A stretch of DNA of 64,000 bases from Marinigracilibium pacificum (lineage in GTDB: Bacteria > Bacteroidota > Bacteroidia > Cytophagales > Cyclobacteriaceae), in assembly GCF_012926615.1 (NCBI RefSeq), contig NZ_JABBNU010000001.1:372001-436000 (forward strand), given 5' to 3'. The notes below the pieces were generated by a model. The model was not told the origin of the DNA and made no database searches. It was given only the letters and a program-made list of their open reading frames with translations. Below, in pieces: positions 1 to 9,581 of this stretch; position 1 is the stretch's first letter; each line of letters begins with the position of its first letter. The translations under genes were made by a program, and so were the position numbers.

Positions 1-667
1 TATTCCTGCTTTTAGTGTTGGGCGAACACAAGAACTGGTTTATTTATTAGACAGAATGGAAACTGCCGGTACCTTGCCTAAGATTCCAGTTTATGTTGAT
101 AGTCCATTGGCAATTAATGCAACTGATATTTTCCGGATGAACCCCCAATGTTTTGATAAGGAAATTATAAAGTATATGGAAATTGACCCGAATCCTTTTG
201 GATTTAACAATCTCCATTATACCAGGCAAGTTGAAGATAGTAAAGCTATCAATGATCTGGAAGGGCCTGCAATAATTATCAGCGCAAGCGGTATGGCAAC
301 TGCAGGCAGGATTTTACATCATATCTATAACCATTGCGAAAACCCAAGAAATACAATATTAATTGTAGGGTTTTGTGCTCCAAATACTTTGGGAGACAAA
401 ATCAGGTCAAGACCGGAAACCTTTCGACTGTTTGGCAAAGAGTTAAAGCTACGAGCCAGAGTTGAAATAATGGATTCATTTAGTGCACATGCTGATGAGG
501 ATGAAATGGTTGAGTTTTTATCAAACCAGCAAAAAGATAGTGTAAAAAATGTCTTTCTAGTTCATGGTGAAGAAAACAGGCAAAAAGCCATGAAAGAAAG
601 AATGGAAAAAGAAGGTTTTCGTAATGTAATGATACCAGAGTTCACTGAAAGCGTCTGGCTTACCTGA
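1..667 (+). CDS. MBL-fold/beta-CASP RNA-processing nuclease (5' truncated)
   Basis: The reading frame is open from base 2, so the gene starts outside the window; 221 codons remain. What is visible is the beta-CASP half and the end of the metallo-beta-lactamase fold of a CPSF73/YSH1-type ribonuclease. A VYVDSPLA segment opens the conserved core. SASGMATAGR follows. FSAHAD carries the motif B histidine and VHGE the motif C histidine. By family, such enzymes cleave RNA in the cytoplasm with two zinc ions; the HxHxDH zinc site lies upstream of the window and cannot be checked. A methionine at base 56 is internal, because the codons before it (FSVGRTQELVYLLDR) fit the family. The next gene starts 5 bases after the stop. 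Confidence 0.9.
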   Translation, partial: IPAFSVGRTQELVYLLDRMETAGTLPKIPVYVDSPLAINATDIFRMNPQCFDKEIIKYMEIDPNPFGFNNLHYTRQVEDSKAINDLEGPAIIISASGMATAGRILHHIYNHCENPRNTILIVGFCAPNTLGDKIRSRPETFRLFGKELKLRARVEIMDSFSAHADEDEMVEFLSNQQKDSVKNVFLVHGEENRQKAMKERMEKEGFRNVMIPEFTESVWLT

Positions 668-672
668 TATTA

Positions 673-996
673 ATGAAGAAATACACATTATTTGATTCAT
701 CTGAAATCTTTGATGAAAAATTCCCTGTTGGAAGCAGGAAATTGATTAAGGCTGGAGATAAGGTTGTTTTACTTATAAGGCATATTGAGACTGATTTGCT
801 AGCTACCGAACCTAATTGTCCACACAACAATAAAAATCTTATCGAAGCACCAATCATAAATAATGAATATTTAGTTTGCCTAATGCATGGGTATAGATTT
901 AAAATGTTTTCAGGAGAAGAAGAAAAAAGGCGTTGCAGAAATCTGAAGATCTATGAAACTCAAATTACTGATAACGGTATATTTTTGTATTGTTAG
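673..996 (+). CDS. Rieske-type [2Fe-2S] ferredoxin
   Basis: A 107-residue soluble protein with one Rieske site: C49-P-H51 and C69-L-M-H72, the Cys-x-His and Cys-x-x-His pairs that ligate the 2Fe-2S cluster. There is no signal peptide or membrane segment, so it is predicted to be cytoplasmic, like the small Rieske ferredoxins that feed electrons to oxygenases or reductases. No oxygenase is next to it, so the partner is unknown. It begins 5 bases after the nuclease stop and is probably co-transcribed. Its last 44 bases are shared with the start of the next gene in another frame. Confidence 0.85.
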   Translation: MKKYTLFDSSEIFDEKFPVGSRKLIKAGDKVVLLIRHIETDLLATEPNCPHNNKNLIEAPIINNEYLVCLMHGYRFKMFSGEEEKRRCRNLKIYETQITDNGIFLYC

Positions 997-2233
997 TATT
1001 TTTTCTGGTTTAGCTCAATCAGAAATTAAGACAATATATCAAAAAGACAATCCCCCTTTGTCTGTAAGAGGAACAAATCATGGTGTTTTTATTCTTGAAA
1101 AGCGCAATGATTTGGGGTTTAATTTATCAGTTTATAGTCTAAAAGACGAATCAAATTCTGAATTCAAAATTGACAATAGTAATAATTTGAGTGTATTGTC
1201 ATTCAAAGTATTTAATTCTGAATTCGGTTTGTTACTTGGAGGCACTTCAACTTCTAAGTTTACGGCTGTTTTTGGGTCTGTAAATAATGAAAATCAGTAT
1301 CTGGAAACGATTGATATGGATATTCCAGATGGGTTTACTCCGGAAGAATTAATATTTGATGGAGTTCATCTATATTGTTTGGGAAGTTATCTAAACAGAA
1401 AGCATATAATATTATTTCAAAATAATTCATTTGTATTTGTGCCGCTTGTCATAAATGATTTGAATCAAATTATTGATATATTAAGTCTTGATGAGGGCCC
1501 CGGATTTGTTTTAAGGTCATATATTAAAAATCAATTGATAATATATTCTTCCAAAGACCTCCGTGAGCCATATAATACCTTGATTATTGATGATAACACA
1601 AATTCGGAAGCACTAATCTACTCTCATAATGGTTCGTATGCTGCCGAATTAAACCAAAGTTTAATCAGGATATACTCTAATCAGGCCATATACGAGCAAG
1701 AAATTGTAACCACCAACGAGCAAGAAGGCTTATTGATTTCCGGAGTATTTGAACATGATAATTCGGCAACAATTATTTTAGATAGATTTGAGGATCAGAC
1801 GAGGACTAAAAATGTTTACGAAAGAGTTCTGAAAAACAAAAAATACGAGTATGCCACTGTAAAAAAGACTGTTTTTGATCAACGTAATTTTCTGGAAAAG
1901 AAAATATTCCGTTTTCATGAAAAATTGTCTGAACCTATAAACGTTAAAACAGAGTTTGCGATAAAGGAAAAAACCATTCCTCTTAATTATTTTCACTCTG
2001 ATTCTGAGTTAACAACTGTTTCAACTTTATATAATTCCGAGGGAATAGCAATAGAATTAAACATAAATTCCTGGGAGCTTAAGTCTTCAAATAAACTATC
2101 TTCAGGAGAAATTAATCAAATAAAAGATATTGAGTCCATTCCATTTTTTGGAGGTTGGTTGGTAATGGGGAATAGATATTTGTATGAACAAAACAATAAG
2201 CGTGTTTATACAATCATGTTCTATGAGAAATAA
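953..2233 (+). CDS. Secreted hypothetical protein
   Basis: 426 residues, function not recognised. The first 22 residues form a clear signal peptide (MKLKLLITVYFCIVSIFSGLAQ). It is encoded by the ATG at 953, which lies inside the end of the Rieske gene in a different frame. No later ATG keeps the signal peptide, so the 44-base overlap is probably real. The body is rich in beta-strand-like segments with Asn, Ile and Ser and has no catalytic motif I can name; a beta-propeller is possible but not shown. No membrane segment follows the signal, which suggests a periplasmic or exported protein. Confidence 0.7.
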   Translation: MKLKLLITVYFCIVSIFSGLAQSEIKTIYQKDNPPLSVRGTNHGVFILEKRNDLGFNLSVYSLKDESNSEFKIDNSNNLSVLSFKVFNSEFGLLLGGTSTSKFTAVFGSVNNENQYLETIDMDIPDGFTPEELIFDGVHLYCLGSYLNRKHIILFQNNSFVFVPLVINDLNQIIDILSLDEGPGFVLRSYIKNQLIIYSSKDLREPYNTLIIDDNTNSEALIYSHNGSYAAELNQSLIRIYSNQAIYEQEIVTTNEQEGLLISGVFEHDNSATIILDRFEDQTRTKNVYERVLKNKKYEYATVKKTVFDQRNFLEKKIFRFHEKLSEPINVKTEFAIKEKTIPLNYFHSDSELTTVSTLYNSEGIAIELNINSWELKSSNKLSSGEINQIKDIESIPFFGGWLVMGNRYLYEQNNKRVYTIMFYEK

Positions 2234-2320
2234 TACATTTATTGCCTCAAATCAAAATGAAAGAAACTTATATTTCATTAAATTACATCCGATTTTGAAA
2301 CTCAATAAATACTAACCAAA

Positions 2321-3721
2321 ATGGATATTCGTATAGAAAAAGATACAATGGGTCCTGTTGAGGTGCCAGCAGAGAAATACTGGGGAGCTCAAACGCAGAG
2401 ATCATTAATGAACTTCAAGATCGGAGGCGAGCCTATGAAGATGCCAATGGAAGTTATTAAGGCATTTGCTGTGCTTAAGAAGGCTGCTGCTTTGACCAAT
2501 TCTGAACTTGGAGTTCTTGATAATGAAAAAGCTGAACTTATTAAGACTGTTTGTGATGAAATTCTTGAGGGAAAACTTGATGATCAATTTCCTTTGAAAG
2601 TATGGCAAACTGGTTCAGGAACCCAGTCAAATATGAATTCTAATGAAGTGATTGCAAATCGTGGTCACGTTATTAAAGGGGGTAAACTAACTGACGACAA
2701 GAAATTTTTACATCCGAATGATGATGTTAACAAATCTCAGTCAAGTAACGATACTTTCCCAACGGCTATGCACATCGCTGCATATTCATTTTTAGTAAAT
2801 GAGATGATCCCGAAAGTAAAAAAATTAAGGGATACGCTTGATCAAAAGGCAAAGGCATTTAAAGATGTTGTAAAGATAGGCCGTACTCACTTTATGGATG
2901 CAACCCCGCTTACTTTGGGAATGGAGTTTTCAGGCTATGTTTCTCAACTAGATCATGGGTTAAAAGCGCTGGATAATTCATTCAAGCATTTGAGCGAGCT
3001 TGCTTTAGGTGGTACCGCAGTAGGTACAGGGTTAAATACTCCAAAAGGATATGCAGAATTGGTTGCTAAGAAAATTGCTGATTTAACCGGTTTACCATTT
3101 GTATCTGCAGAAAATAAATTTGAAGCTTTAGCAGCACACGATGCAATGGTAGAGACTTCAGGAGCATTACGTCAGTTGGCAGTTAGCCTTATGAAAATCG
3201 GTAATGATATAAGAATGCTGGCAAGTGGTCCAAGATCAGGTATTGGTGAAATTCTTATTCCTGAAAATGAGCCAGGATCTTCAATTATGCCTGGTAAAGT
3301 TAATCCAACCCAATGTGAGGCTTTGACTATGGTTTGTGCTCAGGTTGTAGGGTTAGATAACGCTTGTGCTATCGGAGGAATGAATGGTCACTTTGAACTT
3401 AATGTATTTAAGCCAATGATGATCTATAACGTTTTAACTTCAGCCAGATTAATTGGTGATGCATGTGAATCATTTAATGATCATTGTGCAATTGGTATTG
3501 AGCCAAATCATCCGGTAATTAAAGATAAACTTGAAAAGTCTTTAATGCTTGTAACGGCATTAAACACACATATCGGATATGAAAATGCGGCTAAAATTGC
3601 CAAAAAAGCATATAAGGAGGGTAAAACTCTTAAAGAAGCAGCAGTAGAATTAGAATTATTAACAGCTGACCAGTTTGATGAATGGGTGAAACCAGAAGAC
3701 ATGGTTGGTGGACTCAAGTAA
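2321..3721 (+). CDS. fumC: Class II fumarate hydratase
   Basis: 466 residues, the normal length for iron-independent fumarase, which interconverts fumarate and malate in the TCA cycle in the cytoplasm. The superfamily signature [11 protein letters not shown] lies near residue 318 and contains the catalytic loop serine. GSGTQSNMN near residue 100, [11 protein letters not shown] and [10 protein letters not shown] are further active-site blocks shared with FumC; the FumC-type start ([23 protein letters not shown]) separates it from aspartase and argininosuccinate lyase. It stands alone between an 87-base gap and a strong terminator at 3746-3775. Confidence 0.97.
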   Translation: MDIRIEKDTMGPVEVPAEKYWGAQTQRSLMNFKIGGEPMKMPMEVIKAFAVLKKAAALTNSELGVLDNEKAELIKTVCDEILEGKLDDQFPLKVWQTGSGTQSNMNSNEVIANRGHVIKGGKLTDDKKFLHPNDDVNKSQSSNDTFPTAMHIAAYSFLVNEMIPKVKKLRDTLDQKAKAFKDVVKIGRTHFMDATPLTLGMEFSGYVSQLDHGLKALDNSFKHLSELALGGTAVGTGLNTPKGYAELVAKKIADLTGLPFVSAENKFEALAAHDAMVETSGALRQLAVSLMKIGNDIRMLASGPRSGIGEILIPENEPGSSIMPGKVNPTQCEALTMVCAQVVGLDNACAIGGMNGHFELNVFKPMMIYNVLTSARLIGDACESFNDHCAIGIEPNHPVIKDKLEKSLMLVTALNTHIGYENAAKIAKKAYKEGKTLKEAAVELELLTADQFDEWVKPEDMVGGLK

Positions 3722-3745
3722 TAATTAACTACTAAGAATTGATAT

Positions 3746-3775
3746 AAAACGCCTCAAATTTAATGAGGCGTTTTT
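3746..3775 (+). terminator. Intrinsic terminator after fumC
   Basis: Arms 3746-3756 and 3764-3774 are perfect complements (11 bp, core GCCTCA/TGAGGC) with a 7-base loop and a T run. It ends the fumC transcript. Confidence 0.9.
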
Positions 3776-3890
3776 ATTATAAAGAGGTATTATGTATTTT
3801 CGTGGAAAATGTATTTTTTAATTAATATTTCTTCTATTTTATTAAAAAGTACTATATTGTCTCAAATACCGGCTTGATAAATTTTTTGTT

Positions 3891-4514
3891 ATGAATAAAA
3901 ATCTAATCGCTTTATTGATCATTGTCCTTGGACTTTCACTAGTTCCTTTGGAGGGTCATGCCCAACTTTCTAAACAGGAAAGAAAAGAGTGGAAAAAGAA
4001 AAAGAAATCCATGTCTGAAGAAGCTTTTAAACAGATGGTGGATGAAAATAAGTCATTAAAAGCTCAGGTTAGCAGTCTGAACAATCAGCTATCTGCATTA
4101 GAGCCTCAGCTAAATGAAAAAGATAATACAATTGCTACATTAGAGAAGCAATTAAGACAGGCTCAGGCTGAAGTAACTGCTGCTCAGCGTGCATTAGAAG
4201 AGTCTGCTGCAGGTGGAGGTAATCAGCAACAAGCTAGCGGTTACTCTATGGATGAAAGTGGAGTAGTATTTAAAGTTCAGGTTGGAGCATTTAAAAATAA
4301 AGACCTGAGCAAATATTTTGAAAACCACCCTAATTTTGGTGGTGAAACAGAAGACGGATTACAAAAGATTACTTTAGGTCAATTCCGTGATTATTGGGAA
4401 GCTGACACATTCAAAAAATACCTTCGTGAGATGGGTGTTAAAGATGCTTGGATTGTCGCCTATAAAGATGGGAATAGAGTCCCTCTAAAAGACGTTCTTG
4501 AAGGAGTAATCTAA
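3891..4514 (+). CDS. Secreted coiled-coil protein with SPOR-like C-terminus
   Basis: 207 residues. A signal peptide ends near residue 25 (VPLEGHAQ). A charged stretch (ERKEWKKKKKSMSEE) and a coiled coil follow to about residue 105, with heptads through SLNNQLSALEPQLNEKD. Residues 125-205 read VFKVQVGAFKNKDLSKYF and then FRDYWEADTFKKYLREMG, which resembles a SPOR domain, a fold that binds denuded peptidoglycan. A role at the cell wall or division site is therefore possible. It is monocistronic, between the fumC terminator and its own terminator at 4535-4564. The SPOR call is from pattern and not certain. Confidence 0.75.
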   Translation: MNKNLIALLIIVLGLSLVPLEGHAQLSKQERKEWKKKKKSMSEEAFKQMVDENKSLKAQVSSLNNQLSALEPQLNEKDNTIATLEKQLRQAQAEVTAAQRALEESAAGGGNQQQASGYSMDESGVVFKVQVGAFKNKDLSKYFENHPNFGGETEDGLQKITLGQFRDYWEADTFKKYLREMGVKDAWIVAYKDGNRVPLKDVLEGVI

Positions 4515-4534
4515 GAGATATTGATATTTAGATT

Positions 4535-4564
4535 AAAACCGGTCGTTTCAGGCCGGTTTTTTTA
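4535..4564 (+). terminator. Intrinsic terminator between convergent genes
   Basis: Arms 4535-4544 and 4551-4560 pair over 10 bp (AAAACCGG/CCGGTTTT with one G-U) followed by T residues. The A-rich left flank means it could also stop the minus-strand methyltransferase transcript. Confidence 0.85.
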
Positions 4565-4566
4565 TT

Positions 4567-5346
4567 TTATAGAGGTTCTCCTTTAAGGTAAATTGTTTTT
4601 CCAAAAGTGAACTTAAGTTTTCCCGCCTCCCATAAATAATTATTCCCTTTGGGTGTAATCTGATTTAAGTGAGAAACACTATATAATCTTAAAACTGAAA
4701 ATATTCCGTCAAAGCATGTAACCACCGGAACAATAGGGATAAGGTATGAAAATATGAATCTCGAAAGACGTACCGGCAAGATGAAAAGGTTTAAAATTGG
4801 AGACAGGATTAATGTAACCAGGATGTTTATCAAGATTTGAAAAACACTTTTATCGAGTGGTTCAACAATCAAAAGATTTAGTTCTTTCTCTTTTGCAACA
4901 GCGAGAAATTTCTGAGCTGCTGGTTCATCAAGGTGATGAAACATATTAAAGACAGTAACCAGAGTGCTTTGATCATTACTAATTTCCTTTATAACATCCA
5001 AAGCATTTAATGACCTTAGATCATAATGAGCTTTTCCTTCCGAAGACTCTTCAATAATCTTTGCAGCATTTTGATTAGGGTAAAGGTCTGTTAGGGTTAT
5101 TTCAGGAATTTTGATGTTTTTACTTTTGAGGTCTTCGATCAAATTGGGAATTGCTCCACCTCCCCCGGAACCTATATCATATACTTTTACTATATTCTTT
5201 TCCTGAATAATTTTTGATGCCAGATTGATCCCAGGTTTATAAACGCCAAATAGTGAAGAAATAAATCTTAAATAGTCAGTTTGGAGAGAACGTAATATTC
5301 CCGGATACCCTTTTAAATCTTCAATTTCAATGCCCTGTATTCTCAT
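4567..5346 (-). CDS. SAM-dependent methyltransferase with membrane segment
   Basis: 259 residues. Residues near 58-70 read VYDIGSGGGGAIPNL, the glycine-rich SAM-binding motif I of class I methyltransferases; TLTDLYPNQ and VFNMFHHLD occupy the positions of motifs II and IV. Residues 165-210 (FQILINILVTLILSPILNLFILP and a second hydrophobic run) look like one or two membrane helices, so it may act on a membrane lipid or membrane-bound substrate. The substrate is not identifiable. Its ATG overlaps the TGA of a tiny upstream gene (ATGA), so the two are probably translationally coupled. Confidence 0.75.
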   Translation of the reverse strand: MRIQGIEIEDLKGYPGILRSLQTDYLRFISSLFGVYKPGINLASKIIQEKNIVKVYDIGSGGGGAIPNLIEDLKSKNIKIPEITLTDLYPNQNAAKIIEESSEGKAHYDLRSLNALDVIKEISNDQSTLVTVFNMFHHLDEPAAQKFLAVAKEKELNLLIVEPLDKSVFQILINILVTLILSPILNLFILPVRLSRFIFSYLIPIVPVVTCFDGIFSVLRLYSVSHLNQITPKGNNYLWEAGKLKFTFGKTIYLKGEPL

Positions 5347-5471
5347 GACCTAAAAAGTGGAGCAAGAACTAATGCCAGTATGATAATTATTATCATAATT
5401 ACGTACATTAGTAAATCAACACGGATGTATTGCTTATATTTTTTGTAAAAATCACTGAGTTTTTTCAACAT
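5343..5471 (-). CDS. Small single-pass membrane protein (42 aa)
   Basis: A 42-codon frame found by reading the minus strand of the gap before the methyltransferase. It begins MLKKLSDFYKKYKQYIR, a basic amphipathic stretch, and continues into a hydrophobic helix (YVIMIIIIILALVLAPLF), ending RS. Its TGA overlaps the methyltransferase ATG as ATGA. An in-frame ATG at 5489 would add six residues (MIIFIR). The Lys-rich N-terminus and membrane helix, together with the coupled stop/start, make a real gene more likely than chance. I recognise no family. It may assist or anchor the methyltransferase; that is inference. Confidence 0.6.
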   Translation of the reverse strand: MLKKLSDFYKKYKQYIRVDLLMYVIMIIIIILALVLAPLFRS

Positions 5472-5522
5472 ACGGATAAAGATAATCATTTTTGTAAATC
5501 GTTCAGACTTTAAACACACAGG

Positions 5523-7265
5523 ATGGGAAAATCAAAGCTGATATATAAATGGAATTTTAAGAAACCTCATGATCCACGTCAAATAAGTGATCTATCAGAA
5601 GCTATTAATGTCAATGAGTATTTAGCTGAAGTATTGCTAAATAGAGGTGTTTCCTGTTTTGAGTCAGCAAAAAATTATTTCCGTCCCTCAATTAATGATC
5701 TACACGATCCATTTTTAATGGAAGATATGGATAAAGCGGTATCTCGACTGATGCAAGCCTTATCTGGAGGAGAATCCATTTTGGTATTTGGTGATTATGA
5801 TGTGGATGGAACAACCTCAGTGGCTTTGTTTATGCATACATTGGCCCGGAGGCATCAGAACATTCATTATCATATACCCGATAGATATGAAGAAGGGTAT
5901 GGGCTTTCCAAAATTGGAATTGATAAAGCAAAAGAGCTTGGAGTATCTCTTCTAATTTCAATTGATTGTGGTATCACAGCAATAGAACAGGTAGAATACG
6001 CAAGAGAGAAGGGCATAGATGTAATTATTTGCGATCACCATAAACCAGGAGCTGTTTTACCAAAGGCAGTAGCTATACTGGATCCAAAAAAGAAATCGTG
6101 TTCATATCCATATGATGAGTTATCAGGCTGTGGTGTCGGGTTTAAACTCTTGCAGGCATTGTATCAAAACCTTGGATGGGATCAGAGAGAGTTATTTGCA
6201 AGGCTTGATTTGCTTACTGTTAGTATTGGTTCAGATATTGTTCCGATCACAGGCGAGAACCGGATTTTAGCATTTTATGGAATGAAAGTTCTTTCAGATT
6301 CTCCATTACCCGGAATAGAGGCATTGATGCAGACTGCCGGAGTAAGTCGTGATAATTTGACCATTGAAAAGATTGTATTTTACATAGGCCCAAGAATAAA
6401 TGCGGCTGGTCGTATGACTCATGCACATGCTGCCCTGGAGTTGCTAATTGAACAGGATTTTTCAAGAGCAATGGCTCATGCAGATTTACTTGAAGACAAC
6501 AACAAGGAGAGGAGGGCATTTGATCAGGATATGACTAATAAAGCATTGGATATGCTTAATTCTGCACCTGACTGGCCTGGAGGAAATACTACCGTGCTAT
6601 TTGAGCCATCCTGGCATAAGGGCCTTGTAGGAATTGTGGCTTCAAGATGTATCGAACATTATTTTAGACCAACGATTATATTAACCGAGCATGAAGGGGA
6701 AGCTACTGGTTCAGCCAGATCAGTTCCCGGATTTGATATTTATGAAGCTATAAGCTCTTGTAGTGATTTATTATCAAAATTTGGTGGTCATAAATATGCT
6801 GCAGGGTTGTCCCTTCCGGTAGATAAAGTTGATGAGTTTAAAGACAGGTTTGAAAAAACAGTTTCCGAGCAAATCGAAGGTTACATGTTAGAGCCAGTGC
6901 TTGATATAGATAAGAATGTTCCTCTTAATATTATTAATGAGCGCTTTTATAATATACTTTATCAAATGCAGCCCTTTGGTCCGGGGAATGAAGAACCGGT
7001 GTTTATAAGCGAATCTGTTGAGATAATTGGCGAACCAAGGTTATTAAAAAATGAACACGTAAAGCTAACTCTTCAGCAGCGGAAAAATGATGAAACTATT
7101 GAAGCAATTGGCTTTTTTATGGGGCATTATTTTCCTCAACTACATGATGGTTTGAAATTGGATATTGCATATCAGGTTTCATTAAATGAATTCAGAGGAA
7201 AAAGAACCATTCAATTAATGCTAAAGGACATAAAAGTTCATCAAAGCGTGGTTTTACATAATTAA
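5523..7265 (+). CDS. recJ: Single-stranded-DNA-specific exonuclease RecJ
   Basis: 580 residues, the usual RecJ length. This 5'-3' ssDNA exonuclease works in recombination, mismatch and base excision repair. The DHH phosphoesterase domain shows GDYDVDGTTS near residue 90 and CDHHKPG near 170, both metal-binding motifs; RINAAGRMTHA follows. The DHHA1 domain contains SARSVPGFDIYEAI and GGHKYAAGLSL near residue 421. The C-terminal OB-like part has QMQPFGPGNEEPVF. It heads a same-strand run recJ-lptB-GH3-glycerate kinase with a 50-base gap before lptB. Confidence 0.96.
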   Translation: MGKSKLIYKWNFKKPHDPRQISDLSEAINVNEYLAEVLLNRGVSCFESAKNYFRPSINDLHDPFLMEDMDKAVSRLMQALSGGESILVFGDYDVDGTTSVALFMHTLARRHQNIHYHIPDRYEEGYGLSKIGIDKAKELGVSLLISIDCGITAIEQVEYAREKGIDVIICDHHKPGAVLPKAVAILDPKKKSCSYPYDELSGCGVGFKLLQALYQNLGWDQRELFARLDLLTVSIGSDIVPITGENRILAFYGMKVLSDSPLPGIEALMQTAGVSRDNLTIEKIVFYIGPRINAAGRMTHAHAALELLIEQDFSRAMAHADLLEDNNKERRAFDQDMTNKALDMLNSAPDWPGGNTTVLFEPSWHKGLVGIVASRCIEHYFRPTIILTEHEGEATGSARSVPGFDIYEAISSCSDLLSKFGGHKYAAGLSLPVDKVDEFKDRFEKTVSEQIEGYMLEPVLDIDKNVPLNIINERFYNILYQMQPFGPGNEEPVFISESVEIIGEPRLLKNEHVKLTLQQRKNDETIEAIGFFMGHYFPQLHDGLKLDIAYQVSLNEFRGKRTIQLMLKDIKVHQSVVLHN

Positions 7266-7315
7266 TGAATTATAATTAAAGGTGGATAAGCAGGTCTGGT
7301 AATTTGTAGTTAGAT

Positions 7316-8047
7316 ATGAAGTTATACGCAGATAATCTCGTAAAAATATATAATAAACGAACAGTAGTTGATCATATTTCTGTAGAGGTAAATACAGGAG
7401 AAATTGTTGGATTGCTTGGGCCAAATGGTGCAGGTAAAACAACCTCCTTTTATATGATAGTTGGGTTGGTAAAACCAAATGAAGGTGAAATTTATCTTGG
7501 CGATGAAAATATAACTGATCTTCCAATGTATCGTCGAGCTAAAAGGGGAATTGGTTATCTGGCCCAGGAAGCTTCGGTTTTTAGAACATTAACTGTTGAA
7601 GAGAATATTCTTGCTGTACTTGAAATGACAAAACAGCCTAAGAATGTGCAGAAAGAAAAGATGGAGTCATTGCTCGAAGAGTTTAGTTTGACCCATGTAC
7701 GAAAAAACAAAGGTGGTGTTTTATCAGGTGGTGAACGTAGACGTACTGAAATAGCCCGTGCTCTTGCAGTTGATCCGCACTTTGTGTTATTGGATGAGCC
7801 ATTTGCGGGTGTTGACCCAATTGCTGTTGAAGAGATTCAAACGATCGTAGCAAAACTTAAAAATAAGAATATTGGAATTCTTATTACCGACCACAATGTA
7901 AACGAGACATTATCTATTACCGACAGAGCTTATCTTATGTTCGAGGGCAGGCTGTTGAAAGCAGGTACTGCAGAAGAATTAGCAAATGACCCGAGAGTAC
8001 GAGAAGTTTATCTTGGGAAACATTTTGAGCTGAAGCGGAAAATTTAA
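7316..8047 (+). CDS. lptB: LPS export ABC transporter ATP-binding protein LptB
   Basis: 243 residues forming one complete ABC ATPase: Walker [10 protein letters not shown] near residue 37, Q-loop [10 protein letters not shown], signature LSGGERRR near 137, Walker [14 protein letters not shown] and switch histidine in TDHNV. The combination [15 protein letters not shown] plus [16 protein letters not shown] is characteristic of LptB, which drives lipopolysaccharide extraction from the inner membrane with LptF and LptG. Those partners are not in the window. The next gene starts one base after its stop, so translation is probably coupled. Confidence 0.95.
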   Translation: MKLYADNLVKIYNKRTVVDHISVEVNTGEIVGLLGPNGAGKTTSFYMIVGLVKPNEGEIYLGDENITDLPMYRRAKRGIGYLAQEASVFRTLTVEENILAVLEMTKQPKNVQKEKMESLLEEFSLTHVRKNKGGVLSGGERRRTEIARALAVDPHFVLLDEPFAGVDPIAVEEIQTIVAKLKNKNIGILITDHNVNETLSITDRAYLMFEGRLLKAGTAEELANDPRVREVYLGKHFELKRKI

Positions 8048-8048
8048 T

Positions 8049-9581
8049 ATGGATATATTCAATTCTATTTTGAGTTGGGCGCTAAAAAAGCGCATTCATG
8101 ATATCGAACTTTTCATGAAGTACCCGGAGGAGGTCCAGCAAGAACACTTTTTTGAATTAGTTGAGACTGCTCGAGGAACTATTTTCGGAAAGGAACATAA
8201 TTTTTCAGGGATAACTAATTACAATGATTTTAAAGAAAGAGTTCCTGTCAGGAATTATGAGGGATTATATCCTTATATAGAGCGTTTACTTCATGGTGAA
8301 CAGAATGTGTTGTGGCCTACCAAAATCAAGTGGTTTGCCAAATCATCAGGGACGACTAACGCTAGGTCTAAATTTATACCCGTATCAGAGGAGGCTCTTC
8401 AGGATTGTCATTTTAAAGGAGGTAAAGATTTATTAAGTATCTACATTAATAATTATCCGGAAAGCAAATTATTTACCGGGAAAAGCCTTACAATTGGTGG
8501 CAGCCAGCAAATAAACACCTTTGACCAAAAGAGTGACACTCGCTATGGAGATGTGAGTGCTGTAATAATGAAGAATTTACCGTTGTGGGCCCAATTGGTA
8601 AGGACTCCAAATCTTAAGATCGCTCTAATGGAAGAATGGGAAGAGAAGATCGAAAAAATGGCTCAGGCTACCATTAATGAAAACGTAACAAGTCTTGCAG
8701 GGGTACCGACCTGGACTTTAGTTTTACTCAATCGAATTTTAGAAATAACAGGTAAAAGCAATATCACTGAGGTATGGCCTAACCTTGAATTGTTTGCACA
8801 TGGAGCAGTAGCATTCGGTCCTTATAGAAGGCTTTTTGAAGATTTGATTCCTTCTGATAAAATGAATTATATCGAATCATATAATGCTTCAGAGGGATAT
8901 TTTGGGATTCAAGACCAAAAGAATTCTGATGAGTTGCTTTTAATGCTTGATTATGGGGTGTTTTATGAATTTATCCCAATTGAGGAATTAGACAGTGATG
9001 ACCCGAAGGTTCTTAGTCTTGGTGAAGTGGAAATAGGCAAAAATTATGCAATAATAATTTCGACTAATGCCGGGTTATGGAGATATAAGATAGGAGATAC
9101 AGTAAGGTTTACTTCAAAATCTCCATACAGGATTAAGATAAGTGGAAGAACAAAGCACTTTATAAATGCTTTTGGTGAGGAGTTGGTAATTGAAAATGCA
9201 GAAAAAGGAATAGAAAAAGCTTGTGAAGCCACTGGAGCAGTTATTGATAATTTTACGGCGGGTCCGATATATCTTGATGGTAAACATCGTGGTGGGCATG
9301 AATATATTATTGAGTTTATCAATGAGCCTGATGATTTGAATCGTTTTACACGTGTTCTTGATGAATCTCTTAGAGAGATTAATAGTGACTATGACGCTAA
9401 ACGACATAAAGACATCGCTCTTGCCGAACCTAAGATCCATTCAGTGCCAAGAGGAACATTTTATAATTGGATGAAGATGCGAGGTAAGTTAGGTGGTCAG
9501 AATAAAGTGCCTAGACTTTCAAACAATAGAGATTATCTGGATAGTTTGTTAGAAATGCTAGGAACAGATGTTCAGCAATAA
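8049..9581 (+). CDS. GH3 auxin-responsive promoter family protein (acyl-adenylating)
   Basis: 510 residues with the plant-GH3 fold of the ANL adenylating superfamily. WFAKSSGTTNARSKFIPVS near residue 100 is the ATP/AMP-binding P-loop-like motif, and YNASEGYFG near residue 280 is the second nucleotide motif. WRYKIGDTVRF and SGRTKHFINAFGEE form the third motif and hinge. Plant GH3 proteins conjugate amino acids to carboxylic hormones; bacterial members are common in Bacteroidota but their substrate is not known. It begins one base after lptB and overlaps the glycerate kinase gene by 14 bases, so it sits in the middle of an operon. Confidence 0.88.
   Translation: MDIFNSILSWALKKRIHDIELFMKYPEEVQQEHFFELVETARGTIFGKEHNFSGITNYNDFKERVPVRNYEGLYPYIERLLHGEQNVLWPTKIKWFAKSSGTTNARSKFIPVSEEALQDCHFKGGKDLLSIYINNYPESKLFTGKSLTIGGSQQINTFDQKSDTRYGDVSAVIMKNLPLWAQLVRTPNLKIALMEEWEEKIEKMAQATINENVTSLAGVPTWTLVLLNRILEITGKSNITEVWPNLELFAHGAVAFGPYRRLFEDLIPSDKMNYIESYNASEGYFGIQDQKNSDELLLMLDYGVFYEFIPIEELDSDDPKVLSLGEVEIGKNYAIIISTNAGLWRYKIGDTVRFTSKSPYRIKISGRTKHFINAFGEELVIENAEKGIEKACEATGAVIDNFTAGPIYLDGKHRGGHEYIIEFINEPDDLNRFTRVLDESLREINSDYDAKRHKDIALAEPKIHSVPRGTFYNWMKMRGKLGGQNKVPRLSNNRDYLDSLLEMLGTDVQQ

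Noticed and set aside
9114-9440. 108-codon minus-strand frame inside the GH3 gene
   Set aside because: Antisense shadow; the GH3 motifs lie on the plus strand through the same bases.
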